Assembly: GCA_016802295.1 (NCBI GenBank)
Contig: JAESIW010000137.1
Coordinates: 6,097,327-6,161,326 of the forward strand
DNA: 64,000 nt
Direction: 5' to 3'
Source of the DNA: Brachionus rotundiformis
Taxonomy: Eukaryota; Rotifera; Eurotatoria; Ploima; Brachionidae
Under the pieces are notes generated by a model. That model saw only the letters and a program-made list of their open reading frames with translations. It ran no database searches and was not told the DNA's origin. Both the position numbers and the translations under genes were made by a program. Within the stretch, counting starts at the first letter, position 1. Each line of letters starts with the position of its first letter. Of the stretch, positions 1 through 11,296 are shown piece by piece.

Positions 1-812
1 GGTCTTTTGAAAATTTTGGAAGGCACTATTGTTAATGTACCAGAAAAAAACGCTAGAAAAATGAGATCCGAAAGCATTCAAGTGGACACAAGTAACATTC
101 TGTTCGTTGCTTCTGGTGCTTTCAATGGTCTAGACAAAATAATTGGCAGAAGAAAAAGACAAAAATATCTAGGATTCGGCTTACCATCTAGCGAAGAGCC
201 CGCGTCAAGACGCAAAGCTACCCAAATGGAGCTTTATGATCAATCGCCAAATTCAGATAGCGATAAAGTACATGAAGAGAACATTGAAAGAGACAAACTA
301 CTTGAAGAATGTGAGGCGAGAGATCTTGTCGAGTTCGGAATGATTCCGGAATTTATTGGTAGATTACCGATTATTGTTAGCTTTGAGTCTTTAACAGAAG
401 ACATGTTGGTCAAAATTTTGACAGAACCTCGCAATGCTTTAGTACCACAGTACAAAGCTTTGTTGGCCATGGACAAAGTAAAACTTGAATTTACCGATGA
501 AGCTCTAAAAACAATTGCTAGGAAAGCCTTGGAGAAAAAAACTGGTGCCAGAGGTCTTAGATCAATCTTGGTTAGCCTTACTATTAATAAATTGCTCAAA
601 ATTAATCAATATTTTTTTTTCAGGAAAAAATCCTCTTGGAAGCAATGTTCGAAGTTCCCGAATCAGATATCGAGTGTGTAAGAATAGACGAAGATGTGAT
701 TTCGGGAAAAAAGCCAATAGAGTTTATACGAAAATGTCAAGAAGCCGAAACAGATAAGGCATCGAACGAGAGTTTGGACGAGCAAGAAGATAAAGCCAAA
801 ACTTATGCATAA
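1..812 (+). CDS. CLPX: Mitochondrial ATP-dependent protease subunit ClpX, C-terminal part (5' end outside window)
   Basis: ClpX is the AAA+ unfoldase that feeds substrates to the ClpP peptidase in the mitochondrial matrix. The window opens inside the AAA+ module. The frame from base 1 reads LLKILEGTIVNVPEKN, then NILFVASGAFNGLDKII, EFGMIPEFIGRLP (sensor 1 region) and LTEPRNALVPQYKALL, ending with KTGARGLRSI, the sensor-2 GAR motif. Exons are 1..570 and 624..812. The 53 bp intron (571..623, gttagc...ttttcag) is needed to restore the family sequence EKILLEAMFEVP; reading through it gives a false short ending. The C-terminal tail after VISGKKPIEFIRKC is short and acidic. An AATAAA lies at 943..948. 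The identification is very secure; only the N-terminal zinc-binding domain and Walker motifs are missing, because of the window edge. Confidence 0.96.
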
Positions 813-2441
813 GAAGCTAGCTAGTTTTTTTTTAATTTATTTTTATTTTAAAAAAATTGAAAAAAAATGTATACAATTAGAAATTTAATATTTTTGTTGA
901 ACTAATCAAGTGAATCAGAGCTGCTGATTCAAAAGTGCAACTAATAAAGCCTATTTTTACACAAATTGATTCTTATATTGTCGATTTATTTTTTGTTTAA
1001 ATTAATAAAAGCTGTTTATTGTAAATAAAATAAAATAAAATTACATTTTATCATCGTTTTTGTCTTGTTTTTTTAATATTATGTTTTTTGTTAGTTGGTT
1101 GAAAACAAGACTTGACAAATCTTTCTATTTTCTCTTAATTAAAAATATATTTTTTTAAGTAACTTAAAAGCATCATTTGAAATAGAACTTAAGGCTATTT
1201 TTAGTTTTACTAGCATTAAAAAATATTCCTAGTATATTTAATTAATCTCTTTGGCCTAATTTAAAGAAAATATTTATTAATTTATTTCATTAATCAATTA
1301 ATTCTTTGATTGAATATTAAATAAAAATATTTTTATTTATAAATTTTGATCTAGAACTCTTCCTATTTATTTAACTATAATACTCAAGTCAATCCAATCT
1401 AAAATTATAACTTCGAAGATAAACCCTAAAATTTTACTAAACATTGCTATTTTAATATTTTTCTACTTATAAATTAATAATCTTCAAAAAAAATATTTTA
1501 GCTTTAATTCATGAATTTCATGAAATTTTTAAAATACCAAAATAATAAGGAACAACTGGAATATATCATAATAAGTTTTAGTGTAGATGTCTGTTTAATA
1601 TTAATATTATTTTTTAGGATAGAAAAAACTATTAATCTATCTAACGAAGAAAGTGAATACTTAATGATCAAAATCGAAAATTTAAAAATTTTTCAACTTA
1701 AAAATCTGAAGATTTTTTTTAATTTTAGAAAAAAGATTTACGAAACAAAATAAAACTTGAGATTAAATAGAAAGTTTAGATATTAAAATTTTGCATTTTA
1801 GATGTTAAGTTATTAAAGACTAGTATATGAAGAATTTTTGGTTAGTTTCAGTTAATGATTGATAAAATGAATCATTAAGGTAAATAAAAAAAATAAATAT
1901 TTTTAAGAACAAATAGCCTCATTTTCTGTATTTTAATTTTATTTTTAAAAATAACTTGAATTTATTTTTACTAACTAAAAGTTTATTATTCTTTATCCTT
2001 TAGTTGAATAAAAATAGATGATAGTTTTATTTTAATATAAAAAAAAGTGTAAGGTTTAAATTTCATAGAGTATCATTCTTTTCAGATTATTAATTAATTC
2101 CAAAATTTTATCTTAATTAAGTTTTCTTGGATCCCGGTCTGTCTTGAGTATTATTTGATACGAACATTTTATTATAAAAATAATAAATTCCACAATTATA
2201 AAAAATTATCATATTTTCAACGCATAACTGAAAACTAGAAAAATCAATCGCTTTTTTTGATTGAATGATTTTATTTTAAATATGTATAAATTAATAAAAT
2301 TTTCTAATTATAAAAGCTGGTCCATTCTGCGTACGTTCATCAAGAAAGTATTAAAAAAATAATCCGACTAGAGATGCTTTAAAAAAGCGACATAAATAGG
2401 CTTGTATCAATTTTTAATAAAATATTTCTAAAAAATCTGAC
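813..2441. other. Intergenic, A+T-rich
   Basis: Contains the CLPX 3' UTR with an AATAAA at 943..948. No other coding or RNA signal is seen. An 80-codon open frame at 1511..1753 has no recognisable features and reads like random A+T-rich sequence. Confidence 0.6.
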
Positions 2442-2697
2442 ATGGTCGATATCACAAGCTCGGGAAGTACTCATATACCAATAAATTCCGCTATCGTCCT
2501 TCTTGGAATCGTCATATCTTCGTTAATCGGTAAGCTTTTCAATTTATTTAATTAATTTAATAGGCAATTTTTTTTAAGCTTTAATTGTTTATAAACTTTA
2601 TAATAAATTGATCGAGAAACAAAAAAACAGAAAAGAAAAAGCTAAAACCGAACGAAAAACTAATCAAATTAGAAAATTTGTAAAAAAAAATATTTAA
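2442..2697 (+). CDS. Small single-pass membrane protein, 68 aa, unrecognised
   Basis: The two exons are 2442..2529 and 2579..2697. They are joined by a 49 bp intron with a good donor (gtaagc) and a T-rich acceptor. The phase-1 junction keeps the frame open. The protein has a polar N-terminus (MVDITSSGSTHIPINS), then one hydrophobic helix at about residues 17-37 (AIVLLGIVISSLIALIVYKL). The tail is strongly basic (Lys, Arg and Gln rich) and ends KFVKKNI. The layout, a short outside N-terminus, one helix and a basic inside tail, is that of a type III/tail-basic small integral membrane protein. I do not recognise the family. The clean splice and the topology argue for a real gene, but it is too short to be certain. 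Confidence 0.5.
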
Positions 2698-3108
2698 TAA
2701 TCATTTTTCATTATTTAAGTAAATAAATAATTCCGTTTTAAATAAATGTTAATAAACTAGTTTTTTTTTATTATTTAATATTGATAATTTTTACCAGAAT
2801 TCTGAACTTTTTATAAGAAAAATTTTATAATCATAAAGAGCAAAAGTGTATCAGAAAGTATTTTATCAAAAGTTTAAAACAAATAGTAATATAATAATTT
2901 GGAAAGAAAAAGAAAAATTTTCAACTATTGCTTAGTTACAAGACTTTTTATTAGAAAATTAGAAAAAATTGAATAAAAAAAGATTTCTAAATTAGCTAAA
3001 GTGTAAATTAAACATGCAAATTTTTAGAAACGATTTATTGTTTAACTGACACCATGGATAAATTTCGAATTTCAAAAAGTTTTTAGAATTCGTCAAAATA
3101 GCTTTAAA
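2698..3108. other. Intergenic, A+T-rich
   Basis: Nothing recognisable. It contains the presumed 3' UTR of the small membrane protein gene and the 5' flank of the next gene. An ATG at 3053 opens only ten codons and was not used as a start. Confidence 0.5.
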
Positions 3109-3570
3109 ATGCAAAAAACAGATAAAATAGAAGCCATATTAAAAATTGATAAATTTGCTGACAAAATAAGTCAGAAAAATATTTATAGTTCAAAGCGTAA
3201 TTTACACAAAAAAAGTGTTTTTGATAATTTACTTTCCGCAAAGAGTCCATCTAATGAAAAAATCCCAAAACAAAATCTAGGATCACTCGGAAGTATTTTA
3301 ATCGAAAAAAATAGATATTCAACTATCCGTACTAAGTCCTCCGATAAAAAATCAAATAGCAGCAAATTGTCTGAAACCCCGGTAACTGATTTAAAAATAT
3401 CTCAACGTAATCAGGTATTTGTTTTATAAAATAAGAAATTGATTTAAATTGATTAATTTTTTGTAATTCAAAAGATCTACGCACTTAACCAGTTGATGAC
3501 AAAATTGGAACATGATAATTTTGTTGAGTTTTGCAAACAGAATGACTTAAAATATACGATTGATGATTAA
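3109..3570 (+). CDS. Small basic Lys/Ser-rich protein, 134 aa, unrecognised
   Basis: Exons are 3109..3414 and 3475..3570, separated by a 60 bp intron (gtattt...caaaag) that lies between codons. The N-terminal 100 residues are rich in Lys, Ser and Asn and look disordered (for example KRNLHKKSVFDNLLSAKSP). The second exon encodes a different, probably helical segment, IYALNQLMTKLEHDNFVEFC, then ends KYTIDD. The composition suggests a nuclear or cytoskeletal adaptor with a short C-terminal helical motif, but I recognise no family. Splicing replaces four nonsense-prone residues with a 32-codon ordered tail, which supports a real gene. Confidence 0.5.
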
Positions 3571-4007
3571 AAAAATATATATAAATTTTCTTTGAATTTG
3601 TAAATATTTTCTTTAATAAATATTTATTTATAATTGATTTTAAAATTAATTGTCAGCTTTTCTAGCTCATGGTGGATATTATTGGAATGCTTTTTTAAAT
3701 TATAGGCTTCAAAACCTTACAAAAATGCTTAATATTTGGAATCAGTCTTATCTTCATATGTTTAGTCTACATTTTAACAGTATTTGGACCATGAACCATG
3801 GCAAACTCGTATGGAACTTATACCAATATGAATGCAATTAAAAAGTACTAAAATGATTTTATCATAATTTTTGTGATTTAAATTGGCTTCGACTGAAATA
3901 TATTTTATTTTTCTATTTAAGTCATTTTTAATAGAGAAACCTTATCGATTTCTTTTCCAGAATCTAAAAAAGGCTAAATTTGATTCTTTTTTTTTACTAT
4001 TTTGATA
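3571..4007. other. Intergenic with unresolved coding-like patch
   Basis: Between about 3690 and 3840 there are overlapping short frames. One includes a hydrophobic run (KCLIFGISLIFICLVYILTV). No start, splice or stop arrangement makes a convincing gene, so none is called. Confidence 0.4.
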
Positions 4008-4405
4008 ATTACCGTAATGCCTTGCCCCCTAATGCATTGCACTTTAAACCAGAATTCTGAATTTTAATGCTGCATTTAACCCACTTTTTTTTCCAGATAC
4101 GCTGCGACTAAAAATGCTGCAGTTAATGTCAAAATTTTGGTATAGATGCCGCATTAAATATGTAAAAAACCTTATGTTCGAGGGACATTTTTTGTGTTTC
4201 AAATTTTGAAACAATTAAAAAAATAGAAAAATATTTTTTTATTATTTTTTACATATTTAATGCGGCATTTATACCAAAATTTTGACATTAACTGCAGCAT
4301 TTTTAGTCGCAGCGTATCTGGAAAAAAAAGTGGGTTAAATGCATGCATTAAAATCCAGAATTCTGAAAATAAATGCCGCATTAGGGGGCAAGGCATTACG
4401 GTAAT
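4008..4405. repeat. Inverted-repeat element (MITE/foldback-like), about 0.4 kb
   Basis: The left arm (4008 to about 4170) and right arm (about 4240 to 4405) are near-perfect reverse complements. The left end reads attaccgtaatgccttgccc and the right end gggcaaggcattacggtaat. Both arms carry matching internal blocks (acgctgcgactaaaaatgctg and its complement; tgacattaactgcagc and its complement). The central spacer of about 70 bp is A+T-rich and has its own small palindrome. There is no open frame of its own; the 65-73 codon frames inside are by-products of the palindrome. The structure fits a non-autonomous DNA transposon. A target-site duplication could not be settled by eye. Confidence 0.85.
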
Positions 4406-4896
4406 AGAATTTCTTTCCATAAGTTTTTTCCAAAATTGTGATTATAATCTTAGATGATTTAAATAATTATATTTTTATCAATTTTCAAGCAGATTTTGAT
4501 GCGTTTCAATAAAGTATTATTAAATTTCCTAAAAAGAATGATACCTTGAATAGGACTTTGAGGAAGAGGCTTGCTTGACAAAATTGATAAGCTATTTTTC
4601 CTATTAAGTCCTATTGTGTAATCTACGTTGATTGTTTTTATATATTCTTAGAATGGTTTTACAAAAAACTTTCTCCATCCTGGATATTAAGTGGTTTATG
4701 CAGCTGTCATAGAGACTTTTACAAAGTTTACTTCGAGATCCTTTATTTTAAATCAATATACTTAATCATTTTTATATACTTTTGACGAATATTAAATGGT
4801 TATTTACTTTTTACCAAAAAAAAAACAAAATATGATCAAATTTATTTTACTATTGTGCTAAATTTGATTTTATTGTAAAATATAAATTTAAACTAA
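4406..4896. other. Intergenic, no gene seen
   Basis: A+T-rich flank between the inverted-repeat element and the tRNA gene. No open frame or repeat is supported. Confidence 0.5.
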
Positions 4897-4969
4897 GGCG
4901 CCGTGGCTTAGTGGCTAAAGCGCCTGTCTAGTAAACAGGAGATCCCGGGTTCGATTCCCGGCGGTGCCT
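4897..4969 (+). tRNA. tRNA-Thr (anticodon AGT)
   Basis: The 73-base sequence folds as a full cloverleaf. The acceptor stem GGCGCCG pairs with CGGTGCC with one G-T wobble. The anticodon stem CCTGT/ACAGG encloses the loop CTAGTAA with anticodon AGT. The T arm CCGGG-TTCGATT-CCCGG is perfect, so the box B element is intact. The discriminator base is T. No intron is present, and a T-run follows directly (pol III stop). CCA is not encoded, as expected for eukaryotes. Confidence 0.96.
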
Positions 4970-5038
4970 TTTTCTATTAAAAAACACAGAAAAAAATGTT
5001 TTCTCCAAATTATTTTATTTAATTAAAATATACTCAAA

Positions 5039-7084
5039 TCATATATTTTCAAACAAACTCATTACTTCTGGATCATATTTATAAGGTGATAAAATATTGC
5101 GATTTTTTAGCACTGGTATGGCAACCAATAGAACAAAAGTTGACAAAATTGTCAAAAAAGTAAACACCCAAAATAAAAATCTATCTATAATCATAGCAAT
5201 TAATTTCCACTCATTGGTACTGTTTATTTGTACAATATTTTTTTCAATTTTGACTAAAAATTCTTTTAAATTATTATTAAAATTATCCATAGTGTTAAGT
5301 AAATCTTTCTTATACTGATTTGAACATTTTCTCGCTTTTACTTGACAAAGATTACATTTACATTTATTAATTGTCATATTTAGACTATTTGATTTTGATT
5401 TTTCAACATTTTTTCCACTAGGAAATCGATTTCTGTACACATATAACTCATTAGTACGACTTCTAATAATCTCATCAAAATCATCCGAATCACTTGAATA
5501 TGAATTTTTTTGATTTATATCTCTCAGAATCTTTTCACTAGTTTTGCAACTTGTTTTAACATAACCATTTGAATTAATATCTTTTTTATGATTGACTAAA
5601 ACTTCAATGGCCGATTTTGTACCATTTAAACTGTAAATTTCATCATAATCTTTACAACTGCAGCATGTAGATAAATTTTTGATCAAAGATGATTTTTTAT
5701 TATCCATAAAACTAGGAAGTATTTTGTCAAAATTATGAGATTCTTGAACTGATTTGTTTCGAATATTTTCAAAAATTTTTACAGTTCCTTTCATGAAAAC
5801 CCACTTGGCAACTCTTCTGGTCATAAAAAAGTAAAATTTTTCAGGCATTCTTGGCGATACAGGACCTGCATGGTGCAAGTTAAGTACAACTACTGTCAAT
5901 ATAATCGACAATGAGGTAAGACTCATGATTACTGTCAAATAAACTCCAATCAATGGCACCATTTCACTCGTAGCTGGTATATTTTCAGCAATCAAAAGCA
6001 TAAATACCGAAAAGGCTAGTAGAACAGTTATTCCAAGAGTTATTTTTTCACCACTATCAGGTGGTAGCCAAAAACCAACCAAACTAAGCACTGATAGCCA
6101 AACACATGGGAAAATGATGTTGAATAGATAATAAAGTATTCGGCGTCTAATATAAATGTAAAAAAAAACGTCGGGAAAAGGCTCATCTGGACAGCATGGA
6201 TAATACCTTACATTTCGCTGTACATAAACATTTTGCAAGTCCCATTCGCCAGATTTAATATAATTTGACATGTCAACTGTAGTTGATTTATTCATTATAT
6301 CCACTTGCCAACCTGAATAAGTCCAAGAACCAAATTTTAAGTGACATATCTAATTTGATTAAGTCAAATGAGTATATTTGAATAATTCAATAGAAATTAC
6401 TTGATCGTCAAAAGGAAAAAAAGTAACATCTATTTTACAGCTACTTCTCAGCTTAGCTGGAGGAGGCCTTTAAAAAAATCTTAAATAGACTTTAAATTAT
6501 TTTCGGATAAGTTTTAGATACCAAAATACAGTTCCGTCACTTGTAACCATAGCTTTGGATTGCATGTAACCTTCAGTATAGTCATCGGCTGAATTGTAAA
6601 GAACAATGTCTGGCAACCAAAGTCTGTTGCAAGGAAGTCTAATTTTTTCCAAATTGTTAAATTCACTTTTGTTCCAAGTTAATCTTTCATCTTTCCATTC
6701 CTGCTCAAGCCAAACATTTGTGGTGAGAATTTGATTTCGCTCGTCCATATCACATATTTGAATTAGAGCTAGACCGAAATTGATAGTTACTGTATGAGAA
6801 GCGTTGTAAACAGGTCTCGATGCCGGGTCATAGTTAAATAAGAGTTTGGAAATCAAAACTTGCTCATCAGGAATTGGTCTATTATCTATTTCTATATTGC
6901 TTAAGTTTAAGGTTCTTTCATATAACCATTCTTCTGGTTGAAAAAAATTATTATTACTTTGGCTCTCGTGTCGGGTATTTTTAGAGTTTCGATTCGAAAA
7001 AACCGACGATGCTACCCCAGATGAAGCTGACTTAGTATCTTTTACCAAAATTATAAAAAACAATATATATACACAATGATGCAT
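5039..7084 (-). CDS. Nicotinic acetylcholine receptor alpha-type subunit (Cys-loop channel), 646 aa
   Basis: This is a subunit of a pentameric acetylcholine-gated cation channel in the plasma membrane. Coding exons in gene order are 6522..7084, 6401..6467 and 5039..6349; the introns are 54 and 51 bp. A signal peptide covers about residues 1-20. Loop D contains TTNVWLEQEW near 121-130. The Cys-loop is C198-x13-C212 (CKIDVTFFPFDDQIC), split by the second intron. Adjacent cysteines C262-C263 (YYPCCPD) mark an alpha-type, ligand-binding subunit. M1 lies near 281-305. The M2 stretch SGEKITLGITVLLAFSVFML carries the Glu of cation-selective channels. M3 follows, then a cytoplasmic loop of more than 200 residues, then M4 near 594-625. 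The large loop and the DDQIC/FGSWTYSGW motifs resemble alpha7-like invertebrate subunits. Family assignment is certain; the exact orthologue is not. Confidence 0.95.
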
Positions 7085-9973
7085 TTTTTATAAATTTAGC
7101 TTTTTAATTATCAAACATCTTAATGTAAATTAGACATCTAAATTAAAACCAAAAAAATTGTTCCAATGATAATCAGAAAAAAGTTTTAAATCCCTTCTCA
7201 ACAAATTAAATTAATTAGCTTTTAAAAGTTTGGTTTGGCTTAATTCCTCTCTGGTTAAGTTCAGGATTAGACGAAATTGAATTTTATCTATTAATTTTCC
7301 TAGGGTATGATAAATGATTGCCCAATCTTCAAGAAAATAACATGAAATATATATTTTCAATAGTGAATTTTTGAAAATAGTTACCTTCAAATTATCAAGC
7401 AATTATCATCAGTTGTTAAATCATTCGCACTCTACTAAAAAATAAAATTTAGCTTAGTAAATTTTTTAGACATTTATTTTATTTAATTTTTTTCTCAGAT
7501 AAATCCTAATCAAAATTTACGACAACTAAACGTGATTTTTTAATTTAGGATAAATATCTTTGAATCAAGAATAAGCTTGTTAACTAGTGCCAGCCGACTT
7601 GTTTAGAAAACAAAAATTACTAATTAAGGGTATTTAGTTTTATGAAATTTTGAATCTTATTTAATTAATTATCTAATAATTACAAATTCAAGCATCACTT
7701 GTTAGCTGACTAGCTTTTATTTATAGTAAAAAATATTTAATAAATTAATTGAATATCAACAAAATAATATTTGATTTTTTTACAATCAATCAGATAAACG
7801 AAGAAATATTTTTTTCATTAATTTTGTCAGCATCATGTCGAAAAAATTATATAAATGCTTTCATCACATATCAGCATGCAATTCGAATCTAAGGAAAAAA
7901 TTTAAATTTAAATTAATTTGAATATTTAACTTCAATTTTGATGCTTTTTGATTAGACTTTTTATATTAAATACCCATTTATTAGTTAAAATAAATTATTG
8001 ATCAAATAGTACTTAGGAACGATTTGTACAAATTATATGAATAAATTGAACATGTAATTGATTTATAAGAATCTTTAATTAGAGTTCGATAATCGAACAT
8101 ATAAAGGACCATCAACCTGGATATGAACGTCATCATTTCAAAAATAATATAATCATTTTAAAGGATATTGAAATAATTAGTCAGAAAATCTTTCAGATAC
8201 TAAATCTTTCAATATTTATTGGATTAGAATATTTAGCACTGTCCGATGGATCCTTAGAATATATTCCACAGCCTTACTACCTAGATAGTCAGCATTAATT
8301 ATAATATGGTCCATTTAATTAAAATTAATAAAATTATTTTTTAATTCTAGACAAAATGATGTTAAATTTCATTTAATAGAATGGCAAAATAAAATGTGAT
8401 ACTTATAATACTTTTCAAAAGCTTAATTCAACATTGTATGATATTTTTCTTCGGGAGATAACCGATAAAATTAAGACATGTGAATCAAGCTTTTAATTAA
8501 AAAATTAAAACAAGCTAATGAAAAATAAAGTTAAACCATCGAAGCATCCCATGTAGTTTTGATTTAAGCTATTTTTAAACTGAAATTGAATTCCTGTAAA
8601 TAATTTAATCAGAAAATAATCCTATCCTAAAATTTTCGATTGATTTTATTATAAAAATGTGCCTACTGTTTTTTTAACAATCATACTTATTTAATTATTA
8701 AACAAATCAATCAGCAGAATTTATCTATTATCTTATTAAATGTAAATAGTTAATAATTCTATCATGGTAAAATATTTAGATGAATAACTAACAAATTATA
8801 CCATAAACGAAAAATAAAATTTGGAAAAAGAAATCAAGTAAGGCTTTAGAAACATTATTTAATAATAAGGTAATTAATTGGCATAATTGTTGTAAATTAA
8901 TATACTTTATTTTGGAAAAAGCTTTATTTAGTTTTAATTTTAATATCTTTTTAATTGAAATCAACGCTAATTTCTACTTTCTCGCTTTAAAGAGCTCAAT
9001 TTTTTCACTAGAATTTTTTAATTTAAATTTCGATAATTTTAAATATCTAATAAAGATGTGTAATTTTTTTCTATAATTAAAATTCTAAAAAAAAACTGTT
9101 TTTAACAATAAATTGGAAATCTGGATAAATTCTCTTTTTCAATGCTTTCTTTGTTTAATTAATTGGTAAATAGAACTTATTAATTTGAATGAATTTTTCA
9201 AGGGTTATTCATCTGAAGTAAATCAATTAATTTTAATTTAGTTAAAATTTCATAATTAAAAATAAAATATTCAAATCGCTTCAGAGGTTCATTTAATCTT
9301 TCTTTCTGAATATAAATTTTTTGTATAGGATAAAAATTGATGATTTCTTTTTTTAAATATTATTAATTTATCTGTTTAGAATGCTTTTAATCAATTATAA
9401 AAAATCAATAAAAATGTTCACATTTTTATAATTTTGTCTAAGCTTTTTTAACTATTACTTTTATTATATTGTTTACATATGCGCTCTTATTTAGATAATT
9501 TGAAATCATTCAATTTTCAATTTTACATTTCTCAATTATCCTTTTAATTTCCGGCTTATTTTTAAAAAATTTCAAATTTTACCTTCCTTATTCAATTTTA
9601 TAATTGATTAAATCAAACTATTTGTCGCTAATTCATAATAATCTTATTATTAAATAAAAAAATGTATATTTTTTTAAATAATTGTAATTAAACTGTTATA
9701 CACGATGTAAGAAATTATTTCAAAATAACATTATCTAGAAATAACTTCAAACTGATGTAAAAAATATAAAAAAGCTTTAGATAAATTTGATTCTTTTTTG
9801 TTAACTGAACAAAAATAAACAAAGCAATTTTAAAGTTAGAAAATTGTCATTTTTCTTGCGGACAAAATAATTTGATTCTTAAAAAAAATTAATAATCACT
9901 CAAAATCATTTTTTTTATCTTAATTAATTACATTTAACTTTTTTTATCTATAATTACTAATTTTTGAGTTAAA
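7085..9973. other. Intergenic, 2.9 kb, A+T-rich
   Basis: No gene, tRNA or clear repeat was found on either strand. A 63-codon frame at 7211..7402 (-) lies in the receptor 5' flank and has no recognisable feature. The last few hundred bases hold the 5' flank of the next gene. Confidence 0.5.
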
Positions 9974-11296
9974 ATGCATGGTCGATTGAAAGTAAGAACT
10001 ACTGAAGAGCAGGCCGAAAGAAAGCGTTTGGAGCGAGAAAAAAAGCTCAAGGCCTACAAATATGCGATGTCCGAGTGCTTGTCTCGGATTGAAAGCAAAA
10101 AATATGATGATATGGGATTAAAATTAACTGAGGAAATTCTTGCATCGAATCCTGATATTCAAACATTATGGAACTTAAGAAAAAATACGGTTGAATTTTT
10201 AGAGCAAACCGCTTCTGAAGAGGAAGTAATTAAAATGTATGTTAATGAAATGAGTTTGACTGAAATTTGCCTGAAAAAAAATCCAAAATCTTATCCAACT
10301 TGGTATCATCGCCAATGGTATCTTTTAAAGTCCAGTCACAAGGGTTTTGGTGATAAAAACAAAATTTTAAATTGGAAAAATGAATTAAACTTGTGCAGCA
10401 CATTTTTGAATCAAGATGAGCGCAATTTTCATTGCTGGAAACATAGATTTTTTGTCGTAAGTCATGGAAACTTGGACAAGAAGAACGAACTTGATTTTAC
10501 CAGTGATAAAATAAGCTCCAACTTTTCCAACTACAGTTCTTGGCATTACCGCAGTAAACTAATTGAAGAGCTGTACTTTCAAAATCAGATTGATAGTGAA
10601 ATTTTTAAAAATGAACTAAGCCTAATTGAAAACGCGGTTTTTACTGATCCAAATGACCAAAGTGCTTGGATTTACCAAAAATGGCTTCTGCTCGAACATC
10701 AAAAAAGCTTAATCAAAGAGCTTGTTTTTGACTACACAAATAGAATAATTTCTATTCAATTAACCAAAGAGATAGACTTAAATACAAACTTAAAATTTCT
10801 AAAGCTTAATGGTTTGAATTTTGATTATGATGAAATTAAGCTGGAAATGGAGAATAAAACTTGGAAAGGTTATTTCAAAAATGATGAAAATGATGAACTG
10901 AATAAATTCAACAAAAATCTTATTCAACAAAAGCCTTCAAAAATAAAAATTGACATTATGATTAAGAATTGTGGATTTCCGATTGAGATTTTGCTGGATT
11001 TAAACGAGGAAAAACATTTGTACCAATTTAAATCAAAATTTGAAATGCGTGATTTGGCATTAGATTCGGAAATTTTGTTGAATCATTTCAAAAATATCAT
11101 GGAACTTAACCAATTTGAGAAAGAAAGTTCAAAATGGTGCATGCTAAAACTAATTGAATTGATGTGTATTATAGATTTTAATGAATACAAATCAACTATT
11201 TATACCTACTTAGAAAAACTTGCTAATCAAGTTGATTTGTATAGAAAAAATTACTATCTAGATATAAAACGGAACTTGATGGAGTATAATTCTTAA
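9974..11296 (+). CDS. RABGGTA: Rab geranylgeranyltransferase (GGTase-II) alpha subunit, 440 aa
   Basis: The enzyme attaches geranylgeranyl groups to the C-terminal cysteines of Rab GTPases. The alpha subunit pairs with the catalytic beta subunit in the cytosol. The start MHGRLKVRTTEEQAERKRLE matches the family N-terminus. Five protein-prenyltransferase alpha (PPTA) repeats follow: DIQTLWNLRK (near 60), SYPTWYHRQWYL (near 106), NFHCWKHRFFV (near 150), NYSSWHYRSKLIEE (near 184) and DQSAWIYQKWLL (near 230). The remaining 190 residues are divergent. The C-terminal leucine-rich repeats of the vertebrate protein are not evident, so in length it sits between yeast Bet4 and the human enzyme. The gene is intronless, unusual in this window but without other signs of retroposition. 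Confidence 0.93.
   Translation: MHGRLKVRTTEEQAERKRLEREKKLKAYKYAMSECLSRIESKKYDDMGLKLTEEILASNPDIQTLWNLRKNTVEFLEQTASEEEVIKMYVNEMSLTEICLKKNPKSYPTWYHRQWYLLKSSHKGFGDKNKILNWKNELNLCSTFLNQDERNFHCWKHRFFVVSHGNLDKKNELDFTSDKISSNFSNYSSWHYRSKLIEELYFQNQIDSEIFKNELSLIENAVFTDPNDQSAWIYQKWLLLEHQKSLIKELVFDYTNRIISIQLTKEIDLNTNLKFLKLNGLNFDYDEIKLEMENKTWKGYFKNDENDELNKFNKNLIQQKPSKIKIDIMIKNCGFPIEILLDLNEEKHLYQFKSKFEMRDLALDSEILLNHFKNIMELNQFEKESSKWCMLKLIELMCIIDFNEYKSTIYTYLEKLANQVDLYRKNYYLDIKRNLMEYNS

Noticed and set aside
240..599. 119-codon minus-strand frame opposite CLPX
   Set aside because: Exact antisense shadow of conserved CLPX coding sequence; no features of its own.
1511..1753. 80-codon plus-strand frame
   Set aside because: Low-complexity Ile/Asn/Lys-rich frame with no start context, splice or family signal.
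4199..4457. Two overlapping 65-73 codon frames on opposite strands
   Set aside because: They lie inside the inverted-repeat element and mirror each other because of the palindrome.
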